DNA of 64,000 nt from Lysobacter sp. CFH 32150. Its GTDB lineage: Bacteria; Pseudomonadota; Gammaproteobacteria; Xanthomonadales; Xanthomonadaceae. The first letter of the stretch is position 1, and every line of letters starts with the position of its first letter. The stretch spans positions 214,698-278,697 of the forward strand of contig NZ_JALDWJ010000008.1 in NCBI RefSeq assembly GCF_022758295.1, written 5' to 3'. Both the position numbers and the translations under genes were made by a program. Positions 9,507 to 20,146 of the stretch are shown here, in pieces. The notes under the pieces were generated by a model. That model searched no databases. It saw only the letters and a list, made by a program, of their open reading frames with translations, and was not told where the DNA came from.

Positions 9507-11377
9507 ACGTGGCCGACACCGTCGCTGCATACCTGCAGCAGCACGAAACCAAGGGCCTGCTGCGCTTCATTACCTGCGGCAGCGTCGACGATGGCAAGAG
9601 CACGCTGATCGGCCGCCTGCTGCACGACACCAAGGGCCTGTTCGTCGACCAGCTTGCCGCGCTCGAAAAAGACAGCCGTCGCCATGGTACCCAGGGCGAT
9701 GAGATCGACTACGCGTTGCTGCTCGACGGCCTGTCGGCCGAACGCGAGCAGGGCATCACCATCGATGTCGCTTACCGTTTCTTCAGCACCGACAAGCGCA
9801 AGTTCATCGTCGCCGACTGCCCGGGCCACGAGCAGTACACGCGCAACATGGCGACGGGTGCGTCGACCGCCGATGTCGCGGTAGTGCTGGTCGACGCGCG
9901 CAAGGGCCTGCTGCCGCAGACGCGTCGCCACAGCTACATCGTCTCGCTGCTCGGCATCCGCCATGTGCTGCTGGCGGTCAACAAGCTGGACCTGGTCGAC
10001 TACGACCAATCGGTGTTCGACGAGATCGAAGCCGGCTACCGCGAACTGGCAGCAAAACTCGGCATTCCCCATGTGCAGGCGGTCCCGCTGTCGGCACTCA
10101 AGGGCGACAACCTGCTGCAGCGCTCGGCGGCGACGCCGTGGTACTCGGGCCCGACCGTGCTCGACTACCTGGAGAGCGTCGAGGTCGAACGTGGTGACGC
10201 CGACATTGGCTTCCGCTTGCCGGTGCAGTGGGTCAATCGCCCGAACCAGAATTTCCGGGGCTTTGCCGGCACGATTGCGGCTGGCGAAATACGGCCCGGT
10301 GATGACATCGTCGCGCTGCCTTCGGGCCGGCGTTCGAAAGTGGCGCGCATCGTCACCGCCGACGGTGATCTCGACATCGCCGCGACTGACCAGGCGATCA
10401 CGCTCACGCTCGCCGATGAACTCGACATCAGCCGCGGCGACGTGATCGCCAGCGCGGACAAACCACCGCAGGTCGCCGACCAGTTCGCAGCGCACCTGCT
10501 GTGGATGGGCGAGCACGCATTGCTGCCCGGGCGCTCGTACTGGCTCAAGCTCGGCACGCGCACGGTCAGCGCCAGCATCACCGAGATCAAGCACAAGATC
10601 GACGTGAACACGCAGGAGCATCTTGCCGCCAAGCACCTCGAGCTCAACGAGGTTGCTTACTGCAACCTCAGCCTCGACCAGCCGATCGCGTTCGAGGCCT
10701 ATGCCGACAACCGCGAGCTCGGCGGCTTCATCCTGATCGACCGCCAGAGCAACGCCACCGTCGCCGCCGGTACGCTCGATTTCGCCCTGCGCCGCGCCGG
10801 CAACATCCACTGGCAACACGTCGACGTGGACAAGTCGGCACGCGCCCGGATCAAGGCGCAGCGGCCGCGTTGCGTGTGGTTCACCGGTCTGTCCGGTTCC
10901 GGCAAGTCGACCATCGCCAACCTCGTCGAGAAACGCCTGCTCGCGCTCGGCCACCACACCTATTTGCTCGACGGCGACAACGTCCGCCACGGCCTCAACA
11001 AGGACCTTGGCTTCACCGACGAAGACCGCGTCGAAAACCTGCGCCGCGTCGCCGAAGTTGCCAAATTGATGACCGATGCCGGCCTGATCGTGCTGGTCAG
11101 CTTCATCTCCCCGTTCCGCGCCGAACGCCGCGCTGCGCGGGCGCTGTTCGCGGAAGACGAATTCATTGAGGTCTTCGTCGATACCCCGCTCGCGGTCGCT
11201 GAACAACGCGACATCAAAGGCCTCTACGCCAAGGCCCGCCGTGGCGAACTACCGCACTTCACGGGCATCGATTCGCCGTATGAAACGCCCGAGACGCCTG
11301 AATTGCGGCTCGATACCACCAATGAGCCGGCTCAAGCGCTGGCCGAACAGGTGGTGGCTCGATTGCTGGGCGACTAG
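9503..11377 (+). CDS. cysNC: Bifunctional sulfate adenylyltransferase subunit 1 / APS kinase
   Basis: The N-terminal two thirds is the GTPase subunit CysN with P-loop GSVDDGKST (residues 26-34), [12 protein letters not shown] and NKLDLVDYD. The C-terminal third is the APS kinase CysC with P-loop GLSGSGKST (residues 462-470). The fusion makes APS and phosphorylates it to PAPS, the substrate of CysH. At 624 residues it matches other CysNC fusions. I chose the ATG at 9503 because it begins the conserved N-terminus and overlaps the preceding small ORF as ATGA; an upstream in-frame extension only translates the REP element. Confidence 0.96.
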   Translation: MNVADTVAAYLQQHETKGLLRFITCGSVDDGKSTLIGRLLHDTKGLFVDQLAALEKDSRRHGTQGDEIDYALLLDGLSAEREQGITIDVAYRFFSTDKRKFIVADCPGHEQYTRNMATGASTADVAVVLVDARKGLLPQTRRHSYIVSLLGIRHVLLAVNKLDLVDYDQSVFDEIEAGYRELAAKLGIPHVQAVPLSALKGDNLLQRSAATPWYSGPTVLDYLESVEVERGDADIGFRLPVQWVNRPNQNFRGFAGTIAAGEIRPGDDIVALPSGRRSKVARIVTADGDLDIAATDQAITLTLADELDISRGDVIASADKPPQVADQFAAHLLWMGEHALLPGRSYWLKLGTRTVSASITEIKHKIDVNTQEHLAAKHLELNEVAYCNLSLDQPIAFEAYADNRELGGFILIDRQSNATVAAGTLDFALRRAGNIHWQHVDVDKSARARIKAQRPRCVWFTGLSGSGKSTIANLVEKRLLALGHHTYLLDGDNVRHGLNKDLGFTDEDRVENLRRVAEVAKLMTDAGLIVLVSFISPFRAERRAARALFAEDEFIEVFVDTPLAVAEQRDIKGLYAKARRGELPHFTGIDSPYETPETPELRLDTTNEPAQALAEQVVARLLGD

Positions 11378-11384
11378 TGGAAGG

Positions 11385-11410
11385 CAACGGGATGCGCGCG
11401 CACCCCGTTG
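11385..11410. terminator. Hairpin between convergent cysNC and DUF3050 gene
   Basis: A stem CAACGGG/CCCGTTG lies in the 55 bp gap between the two converging genes. It has no clear T tract, so intrinsic termination is possible in either direction but weakly supported. Confidence 0.4.
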
Positions 11411-11432
11411 CACTCCCACATCTGCTGACGGG

Positions 11433-12221
11433 TCAGGCTGCCTGCAACTCCAGCAGCGACGCATGCACGCCATCCCATAGCGCCAGCCGCGCGCGGATGC
11501 TCTCGATCGCAGCCTGCGTCACCGTGGCGCGACGATCGCTACTGCGGCCGATCGCGCCTTCGATGATCTGCTGTGCCATCGGCCCGTGCGATTCGCCGTC
11601 CACCTCGATGTGGCGCTTGAGGTAGAACACGAACATCGGCGCCTGCTCTTCGCCGATCTGCCAGTTCGCCAGCAACGCGTTGAACATCTGCGGAATCACG
11701 TTCTCGCGGCCATGGAAGAAGTTCGCCATGACGCTGAGCGTCGGTTCCTCGCTGGCCACGCGCAGGGTGTGGCCGACGAAGTTCCGCACATGCTCCGGGG
11801 CGCCAATCGTGTGCAGGGCGTCGATGGGTTCCATGCCGCCGACGACGAGATTCATGAAGCGATCGAACAACGACGTGTCCGCGCCGATCTCGCGCATCGC
11901 ATCCAGGTAGATGTCGAGGTGGCTGGCCGGTTGGCCATCAGGCGCGATGTCGCTTTCCTCGCCGAGCACGATCTCGTTGATCAGGTGCGCAGCGAGGCGA
12001 TCGCCACGCGGCATCCAAGGCACGTCGACGCAGGTGAGATCGCGTTGCAGGCGTTTGAGCAAACTCATGAAGTCCCAGACCGCGAAGACGTGCGCGCGCA
12101 TGAACTCGCGCAGGTCATCGATGCTGGCCAGGCTTTCGAACACGGGGTGTTGTTCGAGCTGATGGCGCAGGTCAGCCAAGGTGGTCACATCATCCGTGCG
12201 TGCAATCAATACGGTTGCCAT
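11433..12221 (-). CDS. DUF3050 domain protein (heme-oxygenase-like fold)
   Basis: The 262-residue protein matches the DUF3050 pattern in memory: an N-terminal HPVFESLASIDDLREFMRAH, the segment AVWDFMSLLKRLQRDLTC, and later HVRNFVGHTL, FHGRENVIP and RHIEVDGESHGP with several conserved His and Glu. This all-helical family is related to heme-oxygenase-like diiron proteins, so a metal-dependent oxygenase role is possible but unproven. The ATG at 12221 follows an AAGGAGA ribosome binding site; a TTG 18 bp upstream is less likely. Confidence 0.8.
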   Translation of the reverse strand: MATVLIARTDDVTTLADLRHQLEQHPVFESLASIDDLREFMRAHVFAVWDFMSLLKRLQRDLTCVDVPWMPRGDRLAAHLINEIVLGEESDIAPDGQPASHLDIYLDAMREIGADTSLFDRFMNLVVGGMEPIDALHTIGAPEHVRNFVGHTLRVASEEPTLSVMANFFHGRENVIPQMFNALLANWQIGEEQAPMFVFYLKRHIEVDGESHGPMAQQIIEGAIGRSSDRRATVTQAAIESIRARLALWDGVHASLLELQAA

Positions 12222-12397
12222 ACCGATTCTCCTTGTCAATGTCGCCCGACCCCTCGACCGGGCGAGGACGCTCAGCGTCCATCGTTAGCCTCTCAGCTCA
12301 TTGCACTGTTGCCTATGGACGTTACTGAAAATAGCCGGTAGCGCTTTTGTGATTGCTTTCGCGCTCGTTGTGACTTGCGAGCACGTGTGCATGGTTC

Positions 12398-12424
12398 AAA
12401 AAAACGCCCCGCGATGCGGGGCGT
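12398..12424 (-). terminator. Rho-independent terminator for the YeaQ-type gene
   Basis: Read on the minus strand, an 8 bp GC stem (CGCCCCGC/GCGGGGCG) is followed by a run of seven T. It lies 23 bp after the stop of the 12447-12704 gene. Confidence 0.85.
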
Positions 12425-12446
12425 CTTCGTACACGGCGATGCAATG

Positions 12447-12704
12447 TCAGACTGGCTTGGGGGTCTTCTTGCGCACCGCCTCGTAGAGGAACAGCAGCGC
12501 GATCGCGCAGAGGATCGAAATGGCGAACCCCACAAACCGGTTGCCGATGCTCAGCGCTGCGGAGACGTAGGTGCCGATCCACGAGCCTGCGATGCCAAGC
12601 AGGATGGTCAGGATCCAGCCCATCGGGTCCGCGCCAGGTTTGAAGAAGCGCGCCAGCACGCCGATAACGGCGCCGATCAAGATCGTATAGAGAATGCCAC
12701 CCAT
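12447..12704 (-). CDS. GlsB/YeaQ/YmgE family membrane protein
   Basis: This 85-residue protein is a small inner-membrane protein of the transglycosylase-associated/stress-response family. It shows three hydrophobic segments, with the family-like turns ARFFKPGADPMGW and LLGIAGSWIGTYV. The biochemical function of the family is not established. It has its own terminator and is followed upstream by a second related membrane protein. Confidence 0.85.
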   Translation of the reverse strand: MGGILYTILIGAVIGVLARFFKPGADPMGWILTILLGIAGSWIGTYVSAALSIGNRFVGFAISILCAIALLFLYEAVRKKTPKPV

Positions 12705-12780
12705 TCTGTTCCCCTTCGGTCAGTGGTGTGTGGGTACCGCCCGCGCATGCTACTCCACCGGCCTTGCGCCGGTGACCAGG

Positions 12781-13095
12781 TCATTGTGGTGGGGCCTTGC
12801 GACGGAACAGGGTGCCGAGCAGGGCCAATGCCAGGCTGCCGGCAAGCGCAGCCAGGAAGCGCGCCCCCACGCCCTGCAGAGGGATCGCAAAAAACTTGGC
12901 AGCCTCCACGCCCAGTACCGCGCCGGCGATGCCGAGCAGGCAGGTCGACAGGAAACCGACCTGCCGCTGCCGCGTCGTAGCCAGCCGCGCGATCATGCCT
13001 GCCAACACGCCGAGCACGACGATCGCTGGCCAGCCATCACCGAGGCTTTCCAGGAAGCGGACGAACTGGACGAATTCGATTGGGCCGTCGTGCAT
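12781..13095 (-). CDS. Small membrane protein related to the YeaQ family
   Basis: The 104-residue protein has three or four predicted membrane segments. Its middle (LLGIAGAVLGVEAAKFF) resembles the LLGIAG-x-x-G signature of the neighbouring YeaQ-type gene, so the two may be diverged paralogues. The ATG at 13095 is preceded by GGGGGAG at good spacing; the open frame continues 31 codons upstream without a better start. Function unknown. Confidence 0.7.
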   Translation of the reverse strand: MHDGPIEFVQFVRFLESLGDGWPAIVVLGVLAGMIARLATTRQRQVGFLSTCLLGIAGAVLGVEAAKFFAIPLQGVGARFLAALAGSLALALLGTLFRRKAPPQ

Positions 13096-13153
13096 GGATT
13101 GCTCCCCCAATACTGCGATGGTGTTGCGGACAAGATCGTCTAGGTGGCAATGC

Positions 13154-14644
<1,491 letters not shown>

Positions 14645-14869
14645 GGGGGGCCTTGCCGGGGAAAGGCGGATTCTACCGCCCAACCGCCCATGGCCGCGTT
14701 GCAGGCGGCTTTGTAGGCAATCCCTTACCTGCCGGTGCGGACTAGACCTGCGCTGCATCGGGGCCTCCGGCGATACGGCGTCCCGGGGCGGACACGGAGA
14801 CTGTTCACACCGGCAGCGAGCACCGCGCCGGAAGGAACCGCAACCACATCACAGGGAGAGAGAATCGCC

Positions 14870-15196
14870 ATGAAATCGTTCACCGCAATGCTGCAATCGC
14901 TGGTGCTGTCGCTCGTGCTCATGGGCAGTGCGTTCGCTGCCGACAAGGTCAACATCAACACCGCCGACGCCGCCACGCTGGATCGGGTGCTGCTCAACAT
15001 CGGCCCGTCCAAGGCCGAGGCCATCGTCGCCCATCGCAAGGCCAACGGTGCGTTCCGCAGCGCCGAGCAGCTGGCGATGGTCAAGGGCATTGGCCTGAAG
15101 ACGGTCGAGAAAAACCGCGACCGCATCGTGTTCGGTAGCGCACCGGCTGCAAAGCCGGTTGCCAAGCCGGCAGCCAGGCCGCTAACGCGTCGTTGA
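14870..15196 (+). CDS. comEA: ComEA-like secreted helix-hairpin-helix protein
   Basis: The 108-residue precursor has a signal peptide ending near AFA-AD (residue 24). A ComEA-type double helix-hairpin-helix follows: VNINTADAATLDRVLLNIGPSKA and EQLAMVKGIGLKTVEKNRDRI. ComEA proteins bind double-stranded DNA in the periplasm during uptake. The C-terminus is an Ala/Pro/Lys-rich basic tail. The ATG at 14870 follows AGGGAGAGAG. A terminator lies downstream, so the gene appears monocistronic. Confidence 0.88.
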   Translation: MKSFTAMLQSLVLSLVLMGSAFAADKVNINTADAATLDRVLLNIGPSKAEAIVAHRKANGAFRSAEQLAMVKGIGLKTVEKNRDRIVFGSAPAAKPVAKPAARPLTRR

Positions 15197-15264
15197 GCAT
15201 TGCGCCTGCGCAGGACGCGCAGGCGGCAGGTCGGAGGCAACAAGGACGCCGGACAAGGACGTCG

Positions 15265-15308
15265 CATCGCCCGGTTGCGCGAACGTGCAGCCGGGCGATG
15301 GTTTTTTT
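15265..15308 (+). terminator. Rho-independent terminator after comEA
   Basis: A 10 bp perfect stem (CATCGCCCGG at 15265-15274 with CCGGGCGATG at 15291-15300) is followed by seven T residues at 15302-15308. Confidence 0.92.
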
Positions 15309-15355
15309 GCGGCCGACAGCTGCGCGTTGCGGCGCGTGCGCGTAGGCTGCGCACC

Positions 15356-15955
15356 ATGAGCACCCATCTGTCGACGTCGCGGGTGATCCCCGCCAACGAA
15401 TACCGGCGCGATCGCTGGCGCAACGGCGCTGGCTGGACGCGCGAAATCCTGGCAAATCCCGCCCAAGGCGATTGGGACTGGCGATTGTCGATCGCCGAGA
15501 TCGAGCACGATGCGCCGTTCTCCGCTTTCCCCGGCATCGAACGCGAACTCGTGCTGCTTTCAGGCAACGGCCTGCGCCTGCGTTTCGACGATGGCGAAGT
15601 GCGCGAGCTGATGCCGCCGCACGACAAGCTGCGGTTCGCCGGCGAGCGCGTGGTGACAGGCGAGCTTCTCGACGGCCCGACCCAGGATTTCAACCTGATG
15701 TGGCGTCGCGACGCGATCGATGCGCAACTCTGGCATCGGCCGCTGGTCGGGCCGATGGTGATCTTCGCCGAGCCCGGCACGACCTGGGTCGTGCATCTGC
15801 TGGCGGGACATGCACGGTTCGCAGACGATTCCGGTTTGCCCGACCTCGCCGCTGCCGACACCGCATTGTTGGTGGCGGGCGATACGCGTCTGCGTCACGT
15901 GATCGACGGCGCGGGGGAGGCTTTGGTGATCCGGTTACAGCAACAGGGGACCTAG
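15356..15955 (+). CDS. HutD/Ves family cupin-like protein
   Basis: The 199-residue protein begins with the HutD hallmark RVIPANEYRRDRWRNGAGWTREI and continues with DWDWRLSIAEIEHDAPFSAFPGIER, as in the HutD/Ves family of small beta-barrel proteins. HutD is linked to histidine use in some bacteria and Ves to cold-responsive expression, but no enzymatic function is established. No hut genes are nearby. The gene's end overlaps the convergent PepSY gene by 21 bp. Confidence 0.85.
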   Translation: MSTHLSTSRVIPANEYRRDRWRNGAGWTREILANPAQGDWDWRLSIAEIEHDAPFSAFPGIERELVLLSGNGLRLRFDDGEVRELMPPHDKLRFAGERVVTGELLDGPTQDFNLMWRRDAIDAQLWHRPLVGPMVIFAEPGTTWVVHLLAGHARFADDSGLPDLAAADTALLVAGDTRLRHVIDGAGEALVIRLQQQGT

Positions 15956-16594
15956 CACTGCAGCCAGTACCAGCACCGAAAGCCCGAGCACGCTGATGAG
16001 CATCTCCTTCGCGTTGCGCCCACGCGCCCACATCCAGATGCCGGACAGGCCGAGCAGCAACATGCCGATGGCGAAGCTGTCGGCGAGCAGGCTCCAGACC
16101 ACGCCACCGCCTACGCCCTTGTGCAAGCGGTTGAATGCCGCGAGCAGCGTGTGCTGGCTCTGCTTGACTTCGGCGGTTGCGTTGCCCGGTAAGAATTCCA
16201 ATGCCCAGGATGCCGTGGCAGTGCCGCCGGACAGGTTCCATTTGGGCGGTTGCTTGACCTCGCGGTCGCCAAGCTTGCCGCTGTCCGGCTTGGCTTTGCG
16301 TACGACCTGCGTTTCCAGCCCGTGTGCCGTGCGCAACCACGCGCTCAACGCTTCCGGCGTGGCGCGCGCATCGGCGGGCACTTCGAGCACGATGCGACCG
16401 CTTTCGGCGCTGTCGCCCTGAGGCCATGCGCCGTCGCCGAAGCGATGGTTCATCACCAACCCGGTGAAGCCGTAGATGATCGCGGCCAGTGCGCCCCAGG
16501 CGCCGATCCACAGGTGCAATTGGCGGATCCAGCGATAGGTGGTGTTGCTGCGGCGGCGGGCTAGGTCGGCAGTAGCGGCGGTCGTGGTGTTCAT
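15935..16594 (-). CDS. PepSY-associated membrane protein
   Basis: The 219-residue protein has an N-terminal membrane segment with the PepSY_TM-like opening RWIRQLHLWIGAWGALAAIIYGFTGLVMNH, a periplasmic domain, and two C-terminal membrane helices. Similar PepSY proteins are commonly encoded beside TonB-dependent siderophore receptors and may help reduce or release iron, which is inference here. It lies 67 bp downstream of the receptor gene in the same direction, likely as one operon. The ATG at 16594 removes ten non-conserved residues of the longer frame. Confidence 0.82.
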   Translation of the reverse strand: MNTTTAATADLARRRSNTTYRWIRQLHLWIGAWGALAAIIYGFTGLVMNHRFGDGAWPQGDSAESGRIVLEVPADARATPEALSAWLRTAHGLETQVVRKAKPDSGKLGDREVKQPPKWNLSGGTATASWALEFLPGNATAEVKQSQHTLLAAFNRLHKGVGGGVVWSLLADSFAIGMLLLGLSGIWMWARGRNAKEMLISVLGLSVLVLAAVLGPLLL

Positions 16595-16661
16595 GCGGTT
16601 TTCTCCAACGGGAAGCGCCCGCACAAGGCGGGCGCTTCGGGACGGCGGTGCTTCGAAAGGT

Positions 16662-18812
16662 TCAGAACTTGAAGGTCACGCTGGCATAGGCTGCGCGGGG
16701 CGAACCGGGCGTGATGTTGTTGTCGTTGTGCGCCGAGGTGAAGTAGTGCTTGTCAAACAGGTTCTCGACATTGAGCTGCAGCTCCACGCTCTCGCTCACG
16801 GCGTAGAACACCGCGGCGTCATAGCGGGTGTAGCTCTTCAACACCACGGCGTTGCTGGTGGACTGCGCGAACACCTCGCTGCGATAGGTCGCGCCCAGAC
16901 CCACACCCCAGGCATCATTGAAGTCGTAGCGGTTCCACAGCGACACGGTCTGCTCCGGCAGCTGGGCCGGGCGCTTGCCCTTGTCCCCTCCGCTCAGGAA
17001 TTCGCCGTCTTGCCGGGCGTAACCACCCATCACGCTCCATTCCTCGGTGATGTTGCCTGCCAGGCCCAGCTCGAAGCCTTCGGCGCGCTGGCCATCGACC
17101 AGGATCGAGATCGCCGGGTTCGCCGGATCGGGGGCGATCATGTTGGTGCGGTCCAAGCGATAGATCGCGGCGGTTAGCGCCAGGTCGGGGGTGATGTCCC
17201 ACTTCGCGCCGACTTCATAGTTGCGGGACTCTTCAGGATCGAAGGCCTTGTTGGTCGGGGTGAGCGAGGTCATCTGCTCGCCCGAGCGCGGCAGGTGGGT
17301 CATGCTGTAACTCGCGTACAGCGACACTGGCTCGGAGGGCTTGTAGATGAGGCCAATGCGCGGTGACAACAGGTTGTCGGTGGCGTCGATGGTCGTGCCG
17401 GTGCGGTTGTCGCGGAAGTCGACCTCGAAACGGTCGTAGCGCAGGCCGAGGATCGCCTGCCATTGCGGCGAGAACTCGATCTGGTCCTGCACGTAGACCG
17501 CGGCGATCTTGGCGACGGTGGTGTTGTTGGCGTCGCTCGCGGACTGGCGGAACTCCATCGGCCCGGTGTAGCGCGGGTTGGCGAAGGGCACGAACACGGT
17601 CGTCGTGTTGGAACCCGGCGCGCCGAAGTAGCCGGTCTTGCGCAGGTTGTCTGTCTCCTGCCGGCCGAATTCGGCACCAACCAGGAGCGTGTGTTTGACG
17701 CTCTCGCCGAACGAGAAGATCAGGTCGGTCTGGTTGAAGATGTTCTCGCGCTGGGTCGCGTTGCTGTATGCACGGATGTCGGCGTCGACGGTACCGTCCG
17801 CGTTGTTGCGCACCGGTCCACCGGCGTAAACGTTCTGGTAGAACTTGTCGTAGTCGGCGATGCGGGTGCGGTTGCGCAGCGTGGCGCGTTCGCTGAAGTC
17901 ATGCTCGACCAGCGCGGTGAAGGCGTCGACGTCGGCGGTGACCGGGCTGCGTGTCGGGTCGCCGAAGAACGTCGAGGTGTCAGTGTCGACCGGCAGGCGG
18001 CGGCCGTTGAACAAGGTCGGCGACGACGGGATGCCGCGGTCGGCGACGCGCTCGTCCTCGAAGTGCTCGTAACCGAGCGTGATCGTGGTGTTCTCGCCGG
18101 CGTTCCAGGCGAAGGTAGGGTTGATGCCCCAGCGCCGCGCTTCGTAGCCGTCGCGGTAGCTTTCGGAGTCCTCGAACATGCCAATGACCCGAAACGCGAA
18201 GGCGTCGCTAGCCGGCTGGTTGAAGTCGGCGGCGATGCGGCGCTTGTTCCAGGAACCGAACTGTAGGCTGACCTCACGCGAGGTGTTCCAGTCGGCGGCC
18301 TTGGTGACGCGGTTCAGCACGCCGCCGGAACCGCCGCGGCCGAAGATCATCGCGTTCGGGCCCTTCAGCGCCTCAACCCGCTCGATGTTGTAGAGGTCGC
18401 GGAAGTACTGGGTGTCGTCGCGCATGCCATCGATGAACATGTCGGCGGTCGAGCTGTTGCCGCGGAACACCGGGGTGTCGCGGTTGCCTTCGCCTTGGGC
18501 CATGCCCACGCCGGGGACGTAGCGCACCACGTCGGCGAGGTTCTGCATGGCCTGGTCCTGGATCAGGTCCTGGGTGATCACGGTGACCGACTGCGGCACA
18601 TCGCGCAGCGGTGTGTCGGTCTTGGTCGCGGTGGTGGTGTTGCGCTCGACATAGCTGTAGTCGACCTTGCCCACGACTTCGACCTGGTCGAGATCGGTCC
18701 GCTTGCGCTTTTCGGCGTCGGGCGTGGGATCGGCCGCGAAAGCCGGTGCGGACAGGGCGAGTGCGAGGGCGGCGGCCAGGGGGGCGGCGGCCGGGAGCTT
18801 CTTGGTTTGCAT
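16662..18812 (-). CDS. TonB-dependent siderophore receptor
   Basis: The 716-residue outer-membrane receptor has a signal peptide ending near AFA-AD (about residue 27). A plug domain follows with LDQVEVVGKVDYSY, DVPQSVTVITQDLI and RGNSSTADMFIDGMRDDTQYFRDLYNIERVEALKGP, and then a 22-strand-type barrel ending in the C-terminal aromatic ASVTFKF. The plug is most like catecholate receptors of the Fiu type. Import of a ferric siderophore is therefore likely, but the exact ligand cannot be read from sequence. A Fur box precedes the gene. Confidence 0.93.
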   Translation of the reverse strand: MQTKKLPAAAPLAAALALALSAPAFAADPTPDAEKRKRTDLDQVEVVGKVDYSYVERNTTTATKTDTPLRDVPQSVTVITQDLIQDQAMQNLADVVRYVPGVGMAQGEGNRDTPVFRGNSSTADMFIDGMRDDTQYFRDLYNIERVEALKGPNAMIFGRGGSGGVLNRVTKAADWNTSREVSLQFGSWNKRRIAADFNQPASDAFAFRVIGMFEDSESYRDGYEARRWGINPTFAWNAGENTTITLGYEHFEDERVADRGIPSSPTLFNGRRLPVDTDTSTFFGDPTRSPVTADVDAFTALVEHDFSERATLRNRTRIADYDKFYQNVYAGGPVRNNADGTVDADIRAYSNATQRENIFNQTDLIFSFGESVKHTLLVGAEFGRQETDNLRKTGYFGAPGSNTTTVFVPFANPRYTGPMEFRQSASDANNTTVAKIAAVYVQDQIEFSPQWQAILGLRYDRFEVDFRDNRTGTTIDATDNLLSPRIGLIYKPSEPVSLYASYSMTHLPRSGEQMTSLTPTNKAFDPEESRNYEVGAKWDITPDLALTAAIYRLDRTNMIAPDPANPAISILVDGQRAEGFELGLAGNITEEWSVMGGYARQDGEFLSGGDKGKRPAQLPEQTVSLWNRYDFNDAWGVGLGATYRSEVFAQSTSNAVVLKSYTRYDAAVFYAVSESVELQLNVENLFDKHYFTSAHNDNNITPGSPRAAYASVTFKF

Positions 18813-18862
18813 GCGGTTCCCGAGCAGATGAGTCGTGCGGCTTCGTGCCGCGGCGCGGGTAT

Positions 18863-18882
18863 GCTAATGAGAATGATTCGCA
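18863..18882 (-). promoter_or_regulatory. Fur box upstream of the siderophore receptor
   Basis: GCTAATGAGAATGATTCGC matches the 19 bp Fur consensus at 14 positions and sits about 50 bp before the receptor start. Iron-dependent repression of the receptor and the PepSY gene is expected from this. Confidence 0.8.
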
Positions 18883-18896
18883 GATGCAAATAGTTT

Positions 18897-19220
18897 TCAG
18901 CCGCGATCGTCCCTGGTCCAGACCGCACCGTCCTCGACCTTGACCGGGAACTTGACCACCGGGGTGTAGGCAGGCGCGTTGAGTGCGCGGCCATCGCGCA
19001 CGTCGAACTTCGAACCGTGCAGCACGCATTCGATCGTGGCTTCCTCGCCGTCGAACGTACCGGCCGAAAGCTCGAAGTCTTCGTGCGAGCACTTGTCTTC
19101 CAGCGCGTAGAAGTCGCCGTCGTAGTTGACCACCAGGATCGGCGTATCGCCGTCCCAGGCGACTTTCGATTCGCCGGGCAGCAATTCCGAGGTAGCGCAA
19201 ACACGAATCCAGTCGCCCAT
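18897..19220 (-). CDS. Rieske-type [2Fe-2S] ferredoxin, last gene of the SUF operon
   Basis: This small soluble Rieske protein (107 residues) has both ligand pairs, Cys44-X-His46 (CSH) and Cys65-X2-His68 (CVLH). It resembles the ferredoxin components of ring-hydroxylating dioxygenases, but no oxygenase is encoded nearby. Its place at the end of the SUF cluster suggests an electron carrier linked to Fe-S biogenesis or oxidative stress. The start is uncertain: ATG at 19220 or 19226, and a run of CATC repeats creates further in-frame ATGs upstream. Confidence 0.85.
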   Translation of the reverse strand: MGDWIRVCATSELLPGESKVAWDGDTPILVVNYDGDFYALEDKCSHEDFELSAGTFDGEEATIECVLHGSKFDVRDGRALNAPAYTPVVKFPVKVEDGAVWTRDDRG

Positions 19221-19225
19221 GCTCA

Positions 19226-19271
19226 TCCCATCCATCCATCCATCCATCGTAGGAGCGGCTTACAGCCGCGA
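19226..19271. repeat. CATC tetranucleotide run followed by a single REP arm
   Basis: About five CATC units (roughly 19229-19248) cover the region upstream of the Rieske start. They run directly into a GTAGGAGCGGCTTACAGCCGCG repeat at 19249-19270. The tetranucleotide run could vary in length by slippage, and the REP arm belongs to the same family as the pair at 26661-26736. Confidence 0.65.
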
Positions 19272-19333
19272 AAACGAAAAAAAGAAGGCCCGGGAGAGGG
19301 CCATAGGGAGGAAGAACCTCCTACAAGCCGCGC

Positions 19334-19858
19334 CTACAGGGTCTTTTCCAACACTTCGAAGCGCAGGTCGTCGCGCTTGGGAATGCCGTAGCGCGGATCG
19401 CCGTAGGGGAAGGGCTTCTTGATGCCCGTGCGGCTATAACCACGGCGTTCGTACCAGGCGACCAGTTCGTCGCGGATGTCGATCACGGTCATGCGCATCG
19501 CCGGCAGCCCCCAGTCTTCGCGGACCACGCGCTCAGCTTCGGCCATCACTACCTTGCCGACACCGCCGCCCTGCAGGTTGGGCCTGACCGAAAACATGCC
19601 GAAATACCCCGCACCGTCCTCCTCGCACACGTGCGCGCAGGCGAGCAAGCCGCCATCGCGCTCGGCGATCAGCACGCGGCTGCGCGGGCGCTCGATGTCG
19701 TGGCGCAGGACGCCGGCATCGATGCGGTTGCCATCGAGGAAGTCGGCTTCGGTGGTCCAGCCTTGTTTGCTCACTTCGCCGCGATACGCGGAGGTGACGA
19801 GATCGACCAGGGCCGGAATATCGTCGACGGTGGCGGCACGGAAATGCAATTCGCTCAT
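19334..19858 (-). CDS. GNAT family N-acetyltransferase
   Basis: The 174-residue protein has the GNAT acetyl-CoA loop FSVRPNLQGGGVGKVVMAEAE and a C-terminal VAWYERRGYSRTG motif. The substrate is unknown. It follows a small membrane protein gene by 4 bp and precedes the Rieske gene, so it is probably part of the extended SUF transcript. The link to Fe-S assembly is positional only. Confidence 0.88.
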   Translation of the reverse strand: MSELHFRAATVDDIPALVDLVTSAYRGEVSKQGWTTEADFLDGNRIDAGVLRHDIERPRSRVLIAERDGGLLACAHVCEEDGAGYFGMFSVRPNLQGGGVGKVVMAEAERVVREDWGLPAMRMTVIDIRDELVAWYERRGYSRTGIKKPFPYGDPRYGIPKRDDLRFEVLEKTL

Positions 19859-19862
19859 GGGG

Positions 19863-20120
19863 TCATGCCAACAGGTATCGGAGGTAAGGCCAGGACATCA
19901 ACACCAGCAGCAACGCGACCAGCGGGATGGCGATCCAGAGGATGAACTTGACGGCCTTGCCGGCGCGACCCTGAATCGCTTCGGCGCGGTCGTTGATGCG
20001 CTCGATGCGTTCCAGTTGCTTCTGGTACAGCGCCATGTGCTCGCGCTGCACCTGCAAGGCTTCGCGTTGATTGTCGCGAATGTCGCGCAGCAATCCGGCC
20101 AGTTCGTAATCGTCCGCCAT
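19863..20120 (-). CDS. Small coiled-coil membrane protein in the SUF operon
   Basis: The 85-residue protein has an N-terminal charged helix likely to form a coiled coil (heptad-rich EALQVQREHMALYQKQLERIE) and a single C-terminal membrane segment (FILWIAIPLVALLLVLMSW). I do not recognise the family. It starts 26 bp after sufS with GGGAGA as ribosome binding site, so it is co-transcribed with the SUF genes. Confidence 0.75.
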   Translation of the reverse strand: MADDYELAGLLRDIRDNQREALQVQREHMALYQKQLERIERINDRAEAIQGRAGKAVKFILWIAIPLVALLLVLMSWPYLRYLLA

Positions 20121-20146
20121 GCTCGTCTCCCGGTGGTACGTGGAGT

